Source: Cohnella ginsengisoli
GTDB taxonomy: Bacteria > Bacillota > Bacilli > Paenibacillales > Paenibacillaceae
Direction: 5' to 3'
Assembly: GCF_029525555.1 (NCBI RefSeq)
Contig: NZ_JAPDHZ010000003.1
Location: 1,054,001 to 1,118,000 of the forward strand
DNA: 64,000 nt
Shown here: positions 52,328-61,892 of the stretch, piece after piece
How the letters are laid out: each line of letters starts with the position of its first letter
How positions within the stretch are numbered: the stretch's first letter is position 1
Notes under the pieces: generated by a model
Databases searched by the model: none
Told to the model about the DNA's origin: nothing
Seen by the model: only the letters and a program-made list of their open reading frames with translations
Translations under genes and position numbers: made by a program

Positions 52328-52411
52328 GCTCGCACTCTCTTCTCCTCGTTTGGGGGCCGTCGCGAGAGACCGGGCCTCTCCCGAAGCCCCCCTTTGTTTA
52401 GGCGTGCGCCG

Positions 52412-54181
52412 TCACTTCTTCTTCGTGCTCTCGTACCAGGCGTTCACCTCGGCGGTCACTTGATCGCCGCCGCTTGCCTTCCATTCCTTCACGAATTCGT
52501 CGAAGTAATCGACGGGCTTGTCGCCGTAGATGATCTTCAGATACGCTTCGGACTCCAGCTTGGTCAGCAGTCCGCCCTTGGACTTCATCGTCTCGGTGGC
52601 CGCGCCCTCGAAGGAATTGTATTTGTCCGCCTCGTTCTGCGTCTGGCGTACGTTGCCCGCTTCCAGCTGGACTTTGGTCAGGTTTTTCACCCGCTCCTCC
52701 GCCGCGTTGGCAGCCTGCGCGTTCGGATCGGCGGCGAACTTCGCGTACCCTGGATCCCCAAGGTAAGGGACCGTCGGCGTGAAGGCGCCGTTCAGCGCGT
52801 ACAGCGCGTACTTCATGTCCATTTCCTTGCCGCTCGCGAGCGGCCACAGGTTTTCCGGAACGCCCTTATCCTTGAAGCCGTTCTTGATAATCTTGCCGTC
52901 GTACTTGATATAGTCATAGCCTTCGAAAAAGCCGACGTCAAAGGTTGGATCGTAATACGGGTCGTCCTTGCCGAATTGACGGGCATACATCTTGTTGATG
53001 TACGCGAACCAGGCGTCGATATGCTTGAAGTCCTTGCTGAAGGACATCGCGCCGCCGATCATCTGGACGACGCGGCCGATCTTGCCTTCCGGGCCGGCTG
53101 GTATCGGGTACGCTTTCCAGACGGCGTTCGGATCGGACTTCGCCGTATCCTCCAGCGGCCACTGCCCCATCCAGTTCGGTCCGAAGATGACGCCGGCCGT
53201 GCCGTTCACCGCCGGCTCGATCGCCTTCATCGCATCCTTGACGCCCGCTTCGGGATCCATATAGCCGTCTTTCTTCCATCTTGCCATCGTCTCGAGGAAC
53301 GGCTTCGCGGACGGATCGACGGCGCTGTAGATCAGCTTCCCGTTCTTGTCCGGATTCCACCACCCGCCGATCGAGCGGAATTCCGGGGCCATGTAGTCGC
53401 TGAACGCGCCGAAGATCGGGTCCGCGCTGGCCATCCACGTATACATGCCTTCTTTGAGCGAGACGGCAAGTCCGTATGTGTCCGCTTTGCCGTCGCCGTC
53501 CGGGTCCTGCTTCGTGAAGGCCTCCAGCACCTTTTCCAGCTCGTCGATCGTGGCAGGCGCCTTCAAGTTCAGCTTCTTCAGCCAATCCTCGCGCAGCCAC
53601 ATGACCCCGCCTTCGTCGGCCGACAGGAATCTCGGGATGCCGTAGATTTTCCCGTCGCGGGTCACCGACTCGAACGCCTGCGGGTACTGCGCGAACAGCT
53701 TCTTCAAGTTCGGCGAGGCGTACTGCTCGATCGCATCGTTCAGCGGCATCAGCAAGCCGGCGTCGAGCTGATCCGCATACAAGCCCGTGATGACGTCGGG
53801 CAGCTTCGAGCCGCTCGCCAGCAGGAGACGGAACTTCGTATCGTAGTCGGACTGCTTGCCGACGACGAAGTCGAATTTGACCTCGATGCCCATATTGTCC
53901 TTCAGCCACTTCGTAAAGACGTTGTTCTCGATCGTCTCGCCGGGCTTGAACGCATTGTCCTTCTGATCCTGAATGATCGCGGTCGTGATCGTCACCGGCG
54001 GATCGAACTTTTTCTTCGCCTGCTGCGCGTGGTCGATCGGCAGCGCCGAAGCTGTCTGCGTTGCCTGCGCGCCGGCGCTCTCCTTCGGCGTATCCGAAGA
54101 ACACGCGGTCGCCATGGCGGAGCAGAGCAAGATGCATCCCATCGTTCCGAACAAGCGCTTCTTCTTTAACTGCACTTCCAT
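52412..54181 (-). CDS. Extracellular solute-binding lipoprotein (LplA/YtcQ type)
   Basis: 589 residues. Type II signal: FGTMGCILLCSAMATAC, lipobox ATAC. The family 1 solute-binding fold is visible in TKWLKDNMGIEVKFDFVVG, KLPDVITGLYADQLDAGLLMPL and GGVMWLREDWLKKL. GAGGGGGG lies only two bases before the ATG; a GTG two codons on (54175) has better spacing. First gene of the transport-sensing-GH74 series. Presumably captures xyloglucan oligosaccharides, inferred from the GH74 neighbour. Confidence 0.9.
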   Translation of the reverse strand: MEVQLKKKRLFGTMGCILLCSAMATACSSDTPKESAGAQATQTASALPIDHAQQAKKKFDPPVTITTAIIQDQKDNAFKPGETIENNVFTKWLKDNMGIEVKFDFVVGKQSDYDTKFRLLLASGSKLPDVITGLYADQLDAGLLMPLNDAIEQYASPNLKKLFAQYPQAFESVTRDGKIYGIPRFLSADEGGVMWLREDWLKKLNLKAPATIDELEKVLEAFTKQDPDGDGKADTYGLAVSLKEGMYTWMASADPIFGAFSDYMAPEFRSIGGWWNPDKNGKLIYSAVDPSAKPFLETMARWKKDGYMDPEAGVKDAMKAIEPAVNGTAGVIFGPNWMGQWPLEDTAKSDPNAVWKAYPIPAGPEGKIGRVVQMIGGAMSFSKDFKHIDAWFAYINKMYARQFGKDDPYYDPTFDVGFFEGYDYIKYDGKIIKNGFKDKGVPENLWPLASGKEMDMKYALYALNGAFTPTVPYLGDPGYAKFAADPNAQAANAAEERVKNLTKVQLEAGNVRQTQNEADKYNSFEGAATETMKSKGGLLTKLESEAYLKIIYGDKPVDYFDEFVKEWKASGGDQVTAEVNAWYESTKKK

Positions 54182-54390
54182 TCCCCCCTCGGCCCGTCAG
54201 CGGTTTGGCTTCCTGCTTTTATTTTAAGTCGGGAGGAGGAGGAAATAATATACAACTCTTTTTTAGATTTACAACAAATAACGAAACTGGTCGGGGGAAA
54301 AAGGGCATTTAATATTCCAGGTAGCCGATAAGGCCGACTTTACGGTAAACTGAACAGCGAAGTTTGGATTGCGAAGGAGCAGCAACGCCA

Positions 54391-55346
54391 ATGAGCAAGC
54401 AAACCGAGAAACGCGAAGTCTCGAAAAGCGAAGTCTCAAAAAAGCCCCTTCCTATTAATGCCGATCTTGCTGTTAATGTGGGGATCGTTGGCTGCCGTTA
54501 GCAAGCTGCTCTTGCATCATCTGGACAGCTATCAAGTCATGTTCTACATGTATGGGATCGGCGTGATTTCCTTTTTTAGCGATCTTTCTGATCAAAGGCA
54601 AATTAAGCGCCCTGTTCTCATGGAAGCTTTCCGAGCTGGCGTTGCTGCTTATGTGCGGCACGTTCGCTTTTCTATACGATTTCTTTTATTTAAAATCCCT
54701 CGAACGCATCCCTGCGGTAGAAGCGTCCATGCTGAATTATTTATTTCCCATCTTTATCGTGCTGCTCGCGATTCCCATCCATAAGGAGAAGCTGAACCGG
54801 TATAAGATGCTCTCGGTCGCGATGGGCTTCCTGGGAACGCTTCTGCTCCTGACCAAAGGGGATATCGCCAATATCAATTTCACGAACTTCAGAGGGGACC
54901 TTTACGCGGTTTTGGCTGCGGTGAGCTGGGGATTATTTACGAACTTCATTAAGAAGAACCAGAAAGATACGATCGTCAGCACTTTTGTGATCACGAGCGT
55001 TGCCTTTCTTTTATCGATTGGCGCTACGCTGCTGTCCTCCCGCTTCATCGTTCCGCAGCGAACGGACTTTTACGGCGTGGTATGGCTGAGCATGAGCAAT
55101 ATCGTACTCGGCTTTTTCTTGTATTTCCGGGCGCTGAGGTACTCTCCGGCCTCGTTGATCGCAAGCTTTACCTTCTTCACGCCGTTTGTCACGCTTGTCT
55201 TTATCGTCTTCTTGCTGCGCGAGAGGCTGGCGGTGACGGACTATCTCGCGGCATTGCTGATCATCTTCAGCGTTCCGATTCAGAAGGTGGGGAGTTTGAT
55301 CCGTAAAAAAAACGTAATCGTTGGGCTAATCGATTTAGGCTATTAG
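54391..55346 (+). CDS. EamA/DMT-superfamily transporter, two +1 shifts
   Basis: About 317 residues. GAAGGAG precedes the ATG. Removing one base from 54438-54443 (A6) and one from 54572-54577 (T6) gives KSPFLLMPILLLMWGSLAAV and IGVISFLAIFLIKGKLSAL, ten TM helices in all. Two EamA repeats are seen, the first ending LLAIPIHKEKLNRYK.LSVAMGFLGT, the second VFLLRERLAVTDYLAALLI. Exports or exchanges small metabolites in this family; substrate unknown. A decayed copy lies at 37578. Confidence 0.85.
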
Positions 55347-55390
55347 TGTCAGATCCGCTTTGAACATCCATTAGAGGGGTGAATGCACGC

Positions 55391-55850
55391 TTGAAATATC
55401 GAATATTGTTATTCCTCGTATTATCTTTTCAATTATTTCTTTCAGCATGTACAAGCAAAGAAGCAGATAACGATACAAAAGAACGATCGGATGAAGTTGT
55501 TTACGATGGTAAAGGAGAAGAATGGCTTGCCACCTTTTTCGATATTTAAAGCCAACAGTTCATTGTTTGATTCGATATACATTCAAAATATTTCAGAAAA
55601 CAGAGGCGCAAAATTCGGACCTATTGAGTATCGGCTAGTCGGCGGAGACGGGTTCAAGTTTGAAAGCCAATATCCTCAGGAATTGCATGGCGTTAGAAGT
55701 TTTCACACGTCCTCTGAATCGAATTCAGATTTTATTTCCGTTAAACCGACTACGGATGGCGTGTTCGAGCTTACGATCAAATCCAACGGGAAAATAGAAA
55801 AATTGAAGCTGAAAAATATTACTGCACCGATGATTGATAAAACAAACTAG
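55391..55850 (+). CDS. Lipoprotein, +1 shift in T5
   Basis: TTG start at 55391 (AGAGGGG upstream) opens LKYRILLFLVLSFQLFLSAC, a type II signal. The frame stops soon after; one base removed from 55535-55539 continues WLATFSIFKANSSLFDSIYI to 55850, about 152 residues. The mature part is beta-rich (FGPIEYRLVGGDGFKFES, GVFELTIKSNGKIEKLKLK). No family named. Confidence 0.65.
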
Positions 55851-56043
55851 ATTTGCCTGCCGTCTTGAAGAGATAGGAACGACACTAGTCAAAGGATCCT
55901 GATACGGATGCAATTCTAATAACTGCATCAGCAGAAGTCGCTTGAATGCCTGCCGCGTAGGATTGCAACTCTTATAATAGATGATCTTAACTCGCCTTTT
56001 CCCGATGGAAAGCCATGATCGTCTCAATGCTGGTTTGGGTTGG

Positions 56044-56072
56044 TTGACATGAGGAAATGGCGCGTATAAAAT
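56044..56072 (+). promoter_or_regulatory. Sigma-A type promoter of the TetR operon
   Basis: TTGACA at 56044-56049, 17-bp spacer, TAAAAT at 56067-56072. The 190 bases before it (55851-56043) show no gene. Confidence 0.7.
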
Positions 56073-56081
56073 AAAAAATAT

Positions 56082-56091
56082 TGATCGATCA
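56082..56091. promoter_or_regulatory. TGATCGATCA palindrome, candidate TetR operator
   Basis: Perfect 10-bp palindrome ten bases past the -10 element and 40 bases before the TetR gene. Position would let a bound dimer block transcription. Short, so tentative. Confidence 0.5.
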
Positions 56092-56130
56092 GGATTTTAA
56101 ATGAACAATCAACTTTAGGGGATGAATCGA

Positions 56131-56731
56131 ATGGAAACCAAACAATATCTGATCGCTGAAGCGCGCAGAGAACAGGTTATCAAAGCAGCTATTAAGGTTC
56201 TGACGGACATCGGATACCACAGCACAAGTCTTTCCAAGATCGCAAATAAAGCAAAGATTAGCACAGGACTCATTTCTTACCATTTCTCCGGCAAGGAAGA
56301 TTTGATGAGAAACACCCTGATGTATCTGGTTGAGCATGAGCGAAGCTATATCAAGGAAAAAGTTGCGCCGCAGCCAACATATATGGAGAAATTAACCGCT
56401 TTTATCCAAGCAAGCTTGGCCTATCTGGGTACGAACGGCGAAAATAGCAACGCTTTGCTCGAAATCGTTATTAATGGCCGTACACCGGATAACGTCCCGT
56501 ATTACCAGGCCGAAGTTCATGAGGAAGACGGATTAATCGTTTTGTTGAAGGAGATTCTCCGCAAAGGACAAGAGACGAAAGAATTCGGCGACTTCGATCC
56601 CCAGGTGACTGCCATGATTATTCGGGGTGCGATTGTTGTGGCGAGGGGACTTCCTCAAAAGGGGGGATGCGTTAAGCCTGGAATCGTACAGTGAAAAGGT
56701 GATCAAGAGCATCTTGAAAATGATTCGCTGA
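56131..56731 (+). CDS. TetR-family regulator, +1 shift in G6
   Basis: About 199 residues from the ATG at 56131 (AGGGG ten bases upstream). HTH at about 12-58: QVIKAAIKVLTDIGYHSTSL, KIANKAKISTGLISYHFSGKEDL. The C-terminal ligand domain ends wrongly in the literal frame; one base removed from 56661-56666 gives PQKGDALSLESYSEKVIKSI to a stop at 56731. First gene of an operon with the DUF4097 lipoprotein and a membrane protein, likely its targets. Confidence 0.88.
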
Positions 56732-56762
56732 TACACATTCGAACAGGGAAAGGAAATAATCG

Positions 56763-57596
56763 ATGACCCATCATAAACGGTATGGTCCAATATTGGTGCT
56801 GATCGTTCTGAGCCTCATCGGGACGGCATGTCAATCGCGCGATTTGGTCGACAAGCTGCCTGCTCACGAGCAAAAGTGGACGTTCACGCAAGGCAAGCTG
56901 CATTCGCTCGTCGTCGACAGCGAATATGACGTGAGCATGGCGTTCATCGCGAGCGCCGACGGCTCCAATTATGTGGAGATCAGCGGCAACATGCAGCAGC
57001 ACACGATCGATCAGCTGGAAGCGACGGAGATCGCGGGGAATACGCTGAAGGTGGAGCTGAATAAGGATGTGAAATTAGTCGCCCCCAACTACAAGTCCAC
57101 CAAGCTGCAGATGACCGTAGCATTGGCGGATGATACCCGGTTGAAGCAGGTCAGCTACAAGTCAAAAGCTGGCGATGCCAGCTTTACCGATTTGAAGGCC
57201 GAAAATATCGACGTCTCCTTTCATTCCGGCGACGTCAAGGTGGACGGGCTGCAGGGCGCCTTGACCGTGGAGGGGACTTTCGGCAATATTACCGCCGCAG
57301 ACGTCGACGGTTCGGCCGATGTCTCCTTGCGCACAGGCCAGATCAAGTTCGATCGGTTTACCGGAGACGGCGTATTTAAATTAACGTCCGGCAGCATTGA
57401 TTTGACGGAGCAGCGTTCGGATCACCTGGATATTTCCGTGCGTACCGGCGACGTCACGTTGTCGCTCGATCCGGCGTTCAAAGGATTCTTTGACCTGAAG
57501 ACCACGACCGGACGCGTCAACGCGCCTGAGCCCCCGCAAGAGACGACGGACAAGATCAAAGTACGGGCAACCTCGGGTAATATTCTCATCCGGTGA
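56763..57596 (+). CDS. DUF4097-family lipoprotein
   Basis: 277 residues; lipobox IGTAC. The mature part is a right-handed beta-helix-like series of short repeats (ASFTDLKAENIDVSFHSGDV, GALTVEGTFGNITAADVDGS, GVFKLTSGSIDLTEQ), the DUF4097 pattern, where S/T-G-D/S-V/I turns recur. Surface-associated and of unknown role. AAAGGA before the ATG. Confidence 0.82.
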   Translation: MTHHKRYGPILVLIVLSLIGTACQSRDLVDKLPAHEQKWTFTQGKLHSLVVDSEYDVSMAFIASADGSNYVEISGNMQQHTIDQLEATEIAGNTLKVELNKDVKLVAPNYKSTKLQMTVALADDTRLKQVSYKSKAGDASFTDLKAENIDVSFHSGDVKVDGLQGALTVEGTFGNITAADVDGSADVSLRTGQIKFDRFTGDGVFKLTSGSIDLTEQRSDHLDISVRTGDVTLSLDPAFKGFFDLKTTTGRVNAPEPPQETTDKIKVRATSGNILIR

Positions 57597-57617
57597 ACCT
57601 GTTAAAAGGAGTCCAAT

Positions 57618-58274
57618 ATGATCAAGAAGCGTAAGTGGCGCAGAGCCGCAAAACGCGTCCAGGCCGGTAATGGGCGTCCACTAAAGCCGATCCGCTGGTG
57701 GCAGCTGTTCGCCCGCAGCTTGTTCTATCTTCCGTTGACCCGTGACGATGGCCGACAGACCGTCTATGCCGTCGACGTTCCGCATTGGCAGCAGCTTCAA
57801 TCGGACGACGGCAAGGGCAAAGCGCACCTGTACCTCGATGGCAAACATCACGCGATGTCCAAGCTTCCTGCGGCCTTCCCCGTGCCGGGAGGAACGATCA
57901 TCGTAGAGACCTCAGCGTTCGGCATGAAGCGTTGCCACTTTGTGACCGACGAGGGAAGCTTACAGCAGCTGATCCCGGATGCACGCTCCGCGGAAGGCTA
58001 TCGCGCTCGTCTTGACGGCACGCACCCGGTATTGAGCCGATGGATCGGATTTGTGTCGCTGCTCATGCTCATCGTTCCGATGGTTCTCGCCATTCCACAG
58101 GTCCTCGAAGCGGTCTCCAAGGTGCCTCCGGTCGCTCAGCAATTTGGGATTTTCATCTCGCCCATTCATTTGCCGGCGTGGCTCAACGTCGTGCTCGGGG
58201 CCTGCGCCGTCGCGGCCAGTATAGAGCGCGCAATGCGATTGCGATGGAATGCGCTGCTTGACGGGTCCACTTGA
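57618..58274 (+). CDS. Hypothetical membrane protein
   Basis: 218 residues. A basic N-terminus (MIKKRKWRRAAKRVQ), a soluble middle, and two TM helices at about 138-160 and 185-205. AAAAGGAG upstream. Last gene of the TetR operon, 21 bases after the DUF4097 gene. Not recognised. Confidence 0.65.
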   Translation: MIKKRKWRRAAKRVQAGNGRPLKPIRWWQLFARSLFYLPLTRDDGRQTVYAVDVPHWQQLQSDDGKGKAHLYLDGKHHAMSKLPAAFPVPGGTIIVETSAFGMKRCHFVTDEGSLQQLIPDARSAEGYRARLDGTHPVLSRWIGFVSLLMLIVPMVLAIPQVLEAVSKVPPVAQQFGIFISPIHLPAWLNVVLGACAVAASIERAMRLRWNALLDGST

Positions 58275-58301
58275 AAGTTCTGTTTATGGAGTGTCCACCG
58301 T

Positions 58302-58467
58302 TCAGGAGAGCTTCCCCCTCCACTTGCATCAAGCGATATAAAAAATAAAGTCCTTTCATTTGAAGCCTGATCGTTTTATCCAGGTAAGCTTTGATCCTTT
58401 CAACGAGCTTCCTCGTATCCTCGATGTTCCGTAATTCTAAACAGGCAATCGATTGCTTCAGATTCAC
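58302..58467 (-). CDS. Possible 54-aa protein, +1 shift in C5
   Basis: GTG at 58467 with GAGGAG five bases upstream. Helical product (SIACLELRNIEDTRKLVERI, DKTIRLQMKGLYFLYRLM). The literal frame would run into the gene opposite; removing one base from 58314-58318 ends it cleanly at VEGKLS. Could be an intact small gene or a fragment. Confidence 0.4.
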
Positions 58468-58479
58468 GGTCTCCTCAGA

Positions 58480-58624
58480 GCTTCAACACAGTGCCTTTAT
58501 TAAGAGCTCAGGAACAGCATTGTTAGCTTATGCAAGCATGCAGTTTGGAAATAGTGACTTTTATCATCCAACTAATAGAGACTGGTTTTCATCGCCGACT
58601 CAAACACTTGCTTATGATTATTAA
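58480..58624 (+). pseudogene. Possible C-terminal remnant before a terminator
   Basis: The frame ending FGNSDFYHPTNRDWFSSPTQ ... AYDY has protein-like composition and is followed by a proper terminator, but no start or upstream domain remains. Tentative. Confidence 0.35.
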
Positions 58625-58650
58625 AACACCATAATAAGGTGAAACTCAAT

Positions 58651-58675
58651 AAATGCCCGAAAGGGCATTTTTTTA
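58651..58675 (+). terminator. Rho-independent terminator
   Basis: AAATGCCC-GAAA-GGGCATTT followed by TTTTA. The interval after it (58676-58930) has only the promoter and ribosome site of the next gene and, at 58790, a 19-codon frame behind GGAGGT that is not called. Confidence 0.85.
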
Positions 58676-58930
58676 TGGAGTTGTAGCTGCGACTACTACT
58701 GTACGGGCTCGGCATTGAATATTCAACAAGTGTGATGGTATAAGCTAGGGAACCGTGGAGTAACCTTAGACGTAACCGGAGGTATTTGATGGCCGCTGCA
58801 ACACGCTTCCGAATTTTCGGGTGGTGTGGTTTCGTGCCCGCCTTGTCCTGAAAAGTTTACTAAAGAAAACCGCAAAAAGTTGTATACTGGCTGAGAGCAA
58901 ACTAACAGATCATACAGAGGAGGTACTTAA

Positions 58931-59152
58931 TTGAAAAATATTTACGTAGGATGCACTTTCTTTATAAGTGGAATCATTCTTTATTCGCTACGTTTGGTTG
59001 CAGGTGTAATATATGATGCAGCTCGCATGAGACCTATTAGTGGGGGCGGTTCTTATGTGATTGAAAATATAAGCCCGATTTTCCTAATAGGTTCAATAGT
59101 TCTCATTATTCTAGGGCTCTTACTTATTATCAGAGGATATTTTAAAGATTAG
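58931..59152 (+). CDS. Small two-TM membrane protein (73 aa)
   Basis: TTG start with GAGGAGG eight bases upstream. TM helices at about 5-27 and 48-68 (PIFLIGSIVLIILGLLLIIRG) joined by a Gly-rich loop. Not recognised. Confidence 0.65.
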   Translation: MKNIYVGCTFFISGIILYSLRLVAGVIYDAARMRPISGGGSYVIENISPIFLIGSIVLIILGLLLIIRGYFKD

Positions 59153-59481
59153 ATTATTGCACTACTCACGGGGAACGCTAGTTCAATAACACAGCAGCAG
59201 CTTTAGGACTTTATTTTCTCATCCATGGCTGCTGCTGTTCCGATTCGTTTAGCTTACTTCTCAGAGCCTGACGGCTTTGCATTTCTTTCAAAAAACGGCG
59301 CGCTGATTTAAAACTAATTCTAGCCCATCGGCACCTTATTGACGGAAATTCCCCACTCGCATCTGAAGTTCGACATTCCTGCGCCGCCTGTGCTCTATTC
59401 GCTGGAAGCGTGGGAACGGGAACCGATCGCGCAAGGGATTCGACGGATCAAAGAGCCCGCGGAACGCTAGCAAAGCGACAA
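59153..59481. other. Interval with a coding remnant at 59330-59470
   Basis: A 46-codon tail (LLTEIPHSHLKFDIPAPPVL, AWEREPIAQGIRRIKEPAER, then TAG) looks like the end of a lost gene, with no start and no upstream domain. The rest shows nothing. Confidence 0.45.
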
Positions 59482-59510
59482 ACAAGCTGCCGAGAGGATC
59501 GGCAGCTTGT
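59482..59510. terminator. Bidirectional terminator, repeat type ACAAGCTGCCGA
   Basis: ACAAGCTGCCGA-gagga-TCGGCAGCTTGT. The same 12-bp stem recurs at 61060-61088 with its left flank (GCTAGC..AGCGAC.AA). Confidence 0.8.
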
Positions 59511-59543
59511 TGAGCGAAAAGCCATTTAGCGGAAGAAACAGTC

Positions 59544-60269
59544 TTAGAAAAGACTGATCAACTTCGAACCCAGAATAGCTACTGTCAGTCTGGAGGATGC
59601 AAATTGCGTGCCATTCCATATTAAAAGATTCTCGACATAGCCTAACGTATCGGCGTTCCTCGTCCCAATAATGCGTTGTATCGCAAATAAATCGTACCCC
59701 ACGCCTCTCTCGTTTGTCACGATTGGAAACAGACCGCCTAAAGCGAGGACCTCGCCTTGGACAGGCCGTTTAAGCTTGCCGTCGTCATCGTAATATTGCG
59801 ACAAATAGTCATATCCCTTTTGGCTAATGTCTATGGTGAATAGCACGTCAAGCTGCGGATTACTAACGCTCACTTTATAGAAGTCCTCATAATTTACGTT
59901 GAACTTATACGCCTCGTTATATTTTTCAAAGTCAAACATCTCGTAAACAATATTGTTCTTGAAGGAATACAGATAGAAGATCCCGTATCCCCCGCTCCCG
60001 CCGGTATCGATGCTGACTAAAATGTCCTGTACGCCATCCTTAGAAAAATCCCCGAGGAAGAGCCTCGCGTTGTATCCCGCGTTGTTCGGCAGATTGACCG
60101 CCGTGCTGCGGTTCGAACGTCCATCTTGAATGATCAGCGTAATGTGATCGGCAAAGGGTCCATCGGATTGATTCCCGTATAAATACACGTGATCAAGTAC
60201 GCCGTCCCCGTTGACGTCTCCTTGCTTCACATCGAGCAACACAATGCTTCGTGAGTGAGCGTCGTGCAT
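59544..60269 (-). CDS. FG-GAP/VCBS-repeat-like protein
   Basis: 241 residues. AGGGGATG precedes the ATG. Contains two calcium-loop-like repeats: DVKQGDVNGDGVLDHVYLYG near residue 13 and LFLGDFSKDGVQDILVSIDT near 70, the D.N.DG..D pattern of FG-GAP/VCBS blades. No signal peptide is visible at this start, which is odd for the class. Members of this type in Bacilli are small and uncharacterised. Confidence 0.7.
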   Translation of the reverse strand: MHDAHSRSIVLLDVKQGDVNGDGVLDHVYLYGNQSDGPFADHITLIIQDGRSNRSTAVNLPNNAGYNARLFLGDFSKDGVQDILVSIDTGGSGGYGIFYLYSFKNNIVYEMFDFEKYNEAYKFNVNYEDFYKVSVSNPQLDVLFTIDISQKGYDYLSQYYDDDGKLKRPVQGEVLALGGLFPIVTNERGVGYDLFAIQRIIGTRNADTLGYVENLLIWNGTQFASSRLTVAILGSKLISLF

Positions 60270-60480
60270 TCGAACATCCCCTATTCGCGGTCAAATGCCT
60301 TATGCCTACAAATATGTAGGTCGGTACCTAGCGGATTGTGCGGATGCCTATACCCATGAATATAGCAATCCATAAGAAATTGGAAAAATTCATTGTGATA
60401 CGATTAAAAGTAGCTGCCGTCTAAAACATTTTTTCGAGTTATCCGTTAACCGGCAACGCTAAATGGGAGGGATTATTCAA

Positions 60481-61041
60481 ATGGCCAAACTGATCTATCC
60501 TGTCAACCTATCTTTGGACGGCTACATGGAGGACGAGCGCGGCGAGCTCGATTGGTCGATCTCCGATGACGAGACGTATGCGTTCTGGACGGGCTTCCAG
60601 CGGACGATCGGCACCTATCTGTACGGGCGCAAAATGTACGAGTCCATGGTGTACTGGGAAACGGCGGACGCAGGCGCCGCACAACCGGAGACAACGCGGG
60701 AATTCGCGCAGATCTGGCGAGCGGCCGAGAAGATCGTGTATTCCCGGACGCTGCCGGCGGCAGCAAGCGCCAAGACGAAGGTCGAACGGGAATTCGATCC
60801 TGACGCGATTCGAAGGCTGAAGGCGTCTTCAGATGCCGACATGACGATCGGCGGCCCCGAGCTTGCTGCGAGTGCGATGAGCGCGGGACTGCTTGACGAG
60901 TGTCATCTACGACTTAATCCGATCGTCCTGGGCGGAGGTAAGCGCGCATTGCCGGACAGCCTCCGCATGCGGCTCGAGCTGCTTGGCGAGCGCCGCTTCC
61001 GAAGCGGCGTCGTTCATCTCCATTACCGCGTGATCGTCTGA
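60481..61041 (+). CDS. Dihydrofolate reductase / RibD C-terminal-like protein
   Basis: 186 residues. MAKLIYPVNLSLDGYMEDER at the start and the NADPH-binding MTIGGPELAASAMSAGLLDE with RLNPIVLGGGK are hallmarks of the RibD_C/YyaP family. Most are NADPH-dependent reductases of unknown substrate. GGGAGGG upstream. Confidence 0.85.
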   Translation: MAKLIYPVNLSLDGYMEDERGELDWSISDDETYAFWTGFQRTIGTYLYGRKMYESMVYWETADAGAAQPETTREFAQIWRAAEKIVYSRTLPAAASAKTKVEREFDPDAIRRLKASSDADMTIGGPELAASAMSAGLLDECHLRLNPIVLGGGKRALPDSLRMRLELLGERRFRSGVVHLHYRVIV

Positions 61042-61059
61042 CCGCTAGCTCAGCGACCA

Positions 61060-61088
61060 ACAAGCTGCCGAGAAAATCGGCAGCTTGT
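61060..61088. terminator. Bidirectional terminator, second ACAAGCTGCCGA copy
   Basis: ACAAGCTGCCGA-gaaaa-TCGGCAGCTTGT, 18 bases after the reductase stop. No gene is seen in the 247 bases to 61335. Confidence 0.8.
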
Positions 61089-61335
61089 TGAACGTTAACA
61101 GAAAAACTTTGGGAGATGCCTGCAACACACATCTCAATCTTTTGTCTCCATATTTTAAGCCTGGACTGCTGATATCGTCGTTCGCTTTGCAGTAACCCCC
61201 TACCGTTCGCTTTTTTTCTTGAAAAGGAAGGAGTTCGACTAACAAATTTGAATATAAATAGGATTAAATATCCAAGTGTCATCTCCGAAGCAGGAACGGA
61301 TGTAGCGTTGACTGGTCGAACAGGAGGAAACGGAA

Positions 61336-61791
61336 ATGAAGACGATGAAGCGCATGATGGACCACATGTATTGGGCGGACGGACGCATCCTGGATGCGCT
61401 CGAGGAGAGCAAGACGAAGGACAAGGACCTTCTGAAGCTGGCACGGCACATCGCGGTCGCGGAGCAAGTCTGGCTGTCCCGCTTGCAGGGCAATGGCAGC
61501 GCGCAATATTCGTTGTGGGAGGAAACGGAAGACCTGACGGCGATCCGAAAAATGTTCGAGGAAAACGCCGAGCAATATCGCGTCTATATCGAGGGGCTCG
61601 AGGAATCCGCGTTGGACGAGATGGTCGACTATGCGAATCAGAGCGGGGTTCCGTTCCGAACGTCGATCCGAGACATCCTGTCGCAAGTCCTCCTGCATGG
61701 GCAATATCACCGGGGACAGATCAACCGGGGACTTCGAATGGCATCGGACGCGCCTGTCCAAGTCGATTACATCACGTTCGCGAGGCTTTAG
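61336..61791 (+). CDS. DinB-family protein
   Basis: 151 residues, a four-helix bundle with the metal-binding His triad: MMDHMYWAD (His at about 10), a central pattern HIAVAEQVWLSRL, and LLHGQYHRGQI near residue 125. CAGGAGG precedes the ATG. DinB/YfiT-like proteins may act as thiol-dependent transferases; role here unknown. Confidence 0.85.
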   Translation: MKTMKRMMDHMYWADGRILDALEESKTKDKDLLKLARHIAVAEQVWLSRLQGNGSAQYSLWEETEDLTAIRKMFEENAEQYRVYIEGLEESALDEMVDYANQSGVPFRTSIRDILSQVLLHGQYHRGQINRGLRMASDAPVQVDYITFARL

Positions 61792-61892
61792 CACAACGAG
61801 GGGCAAGCGATGATGAACGTCACCTCGGAATGAACGAGGGAATCGCGCAGCTCTGGCGAAAACCACTGAACACACAGGAGGCAAGAAAATAG

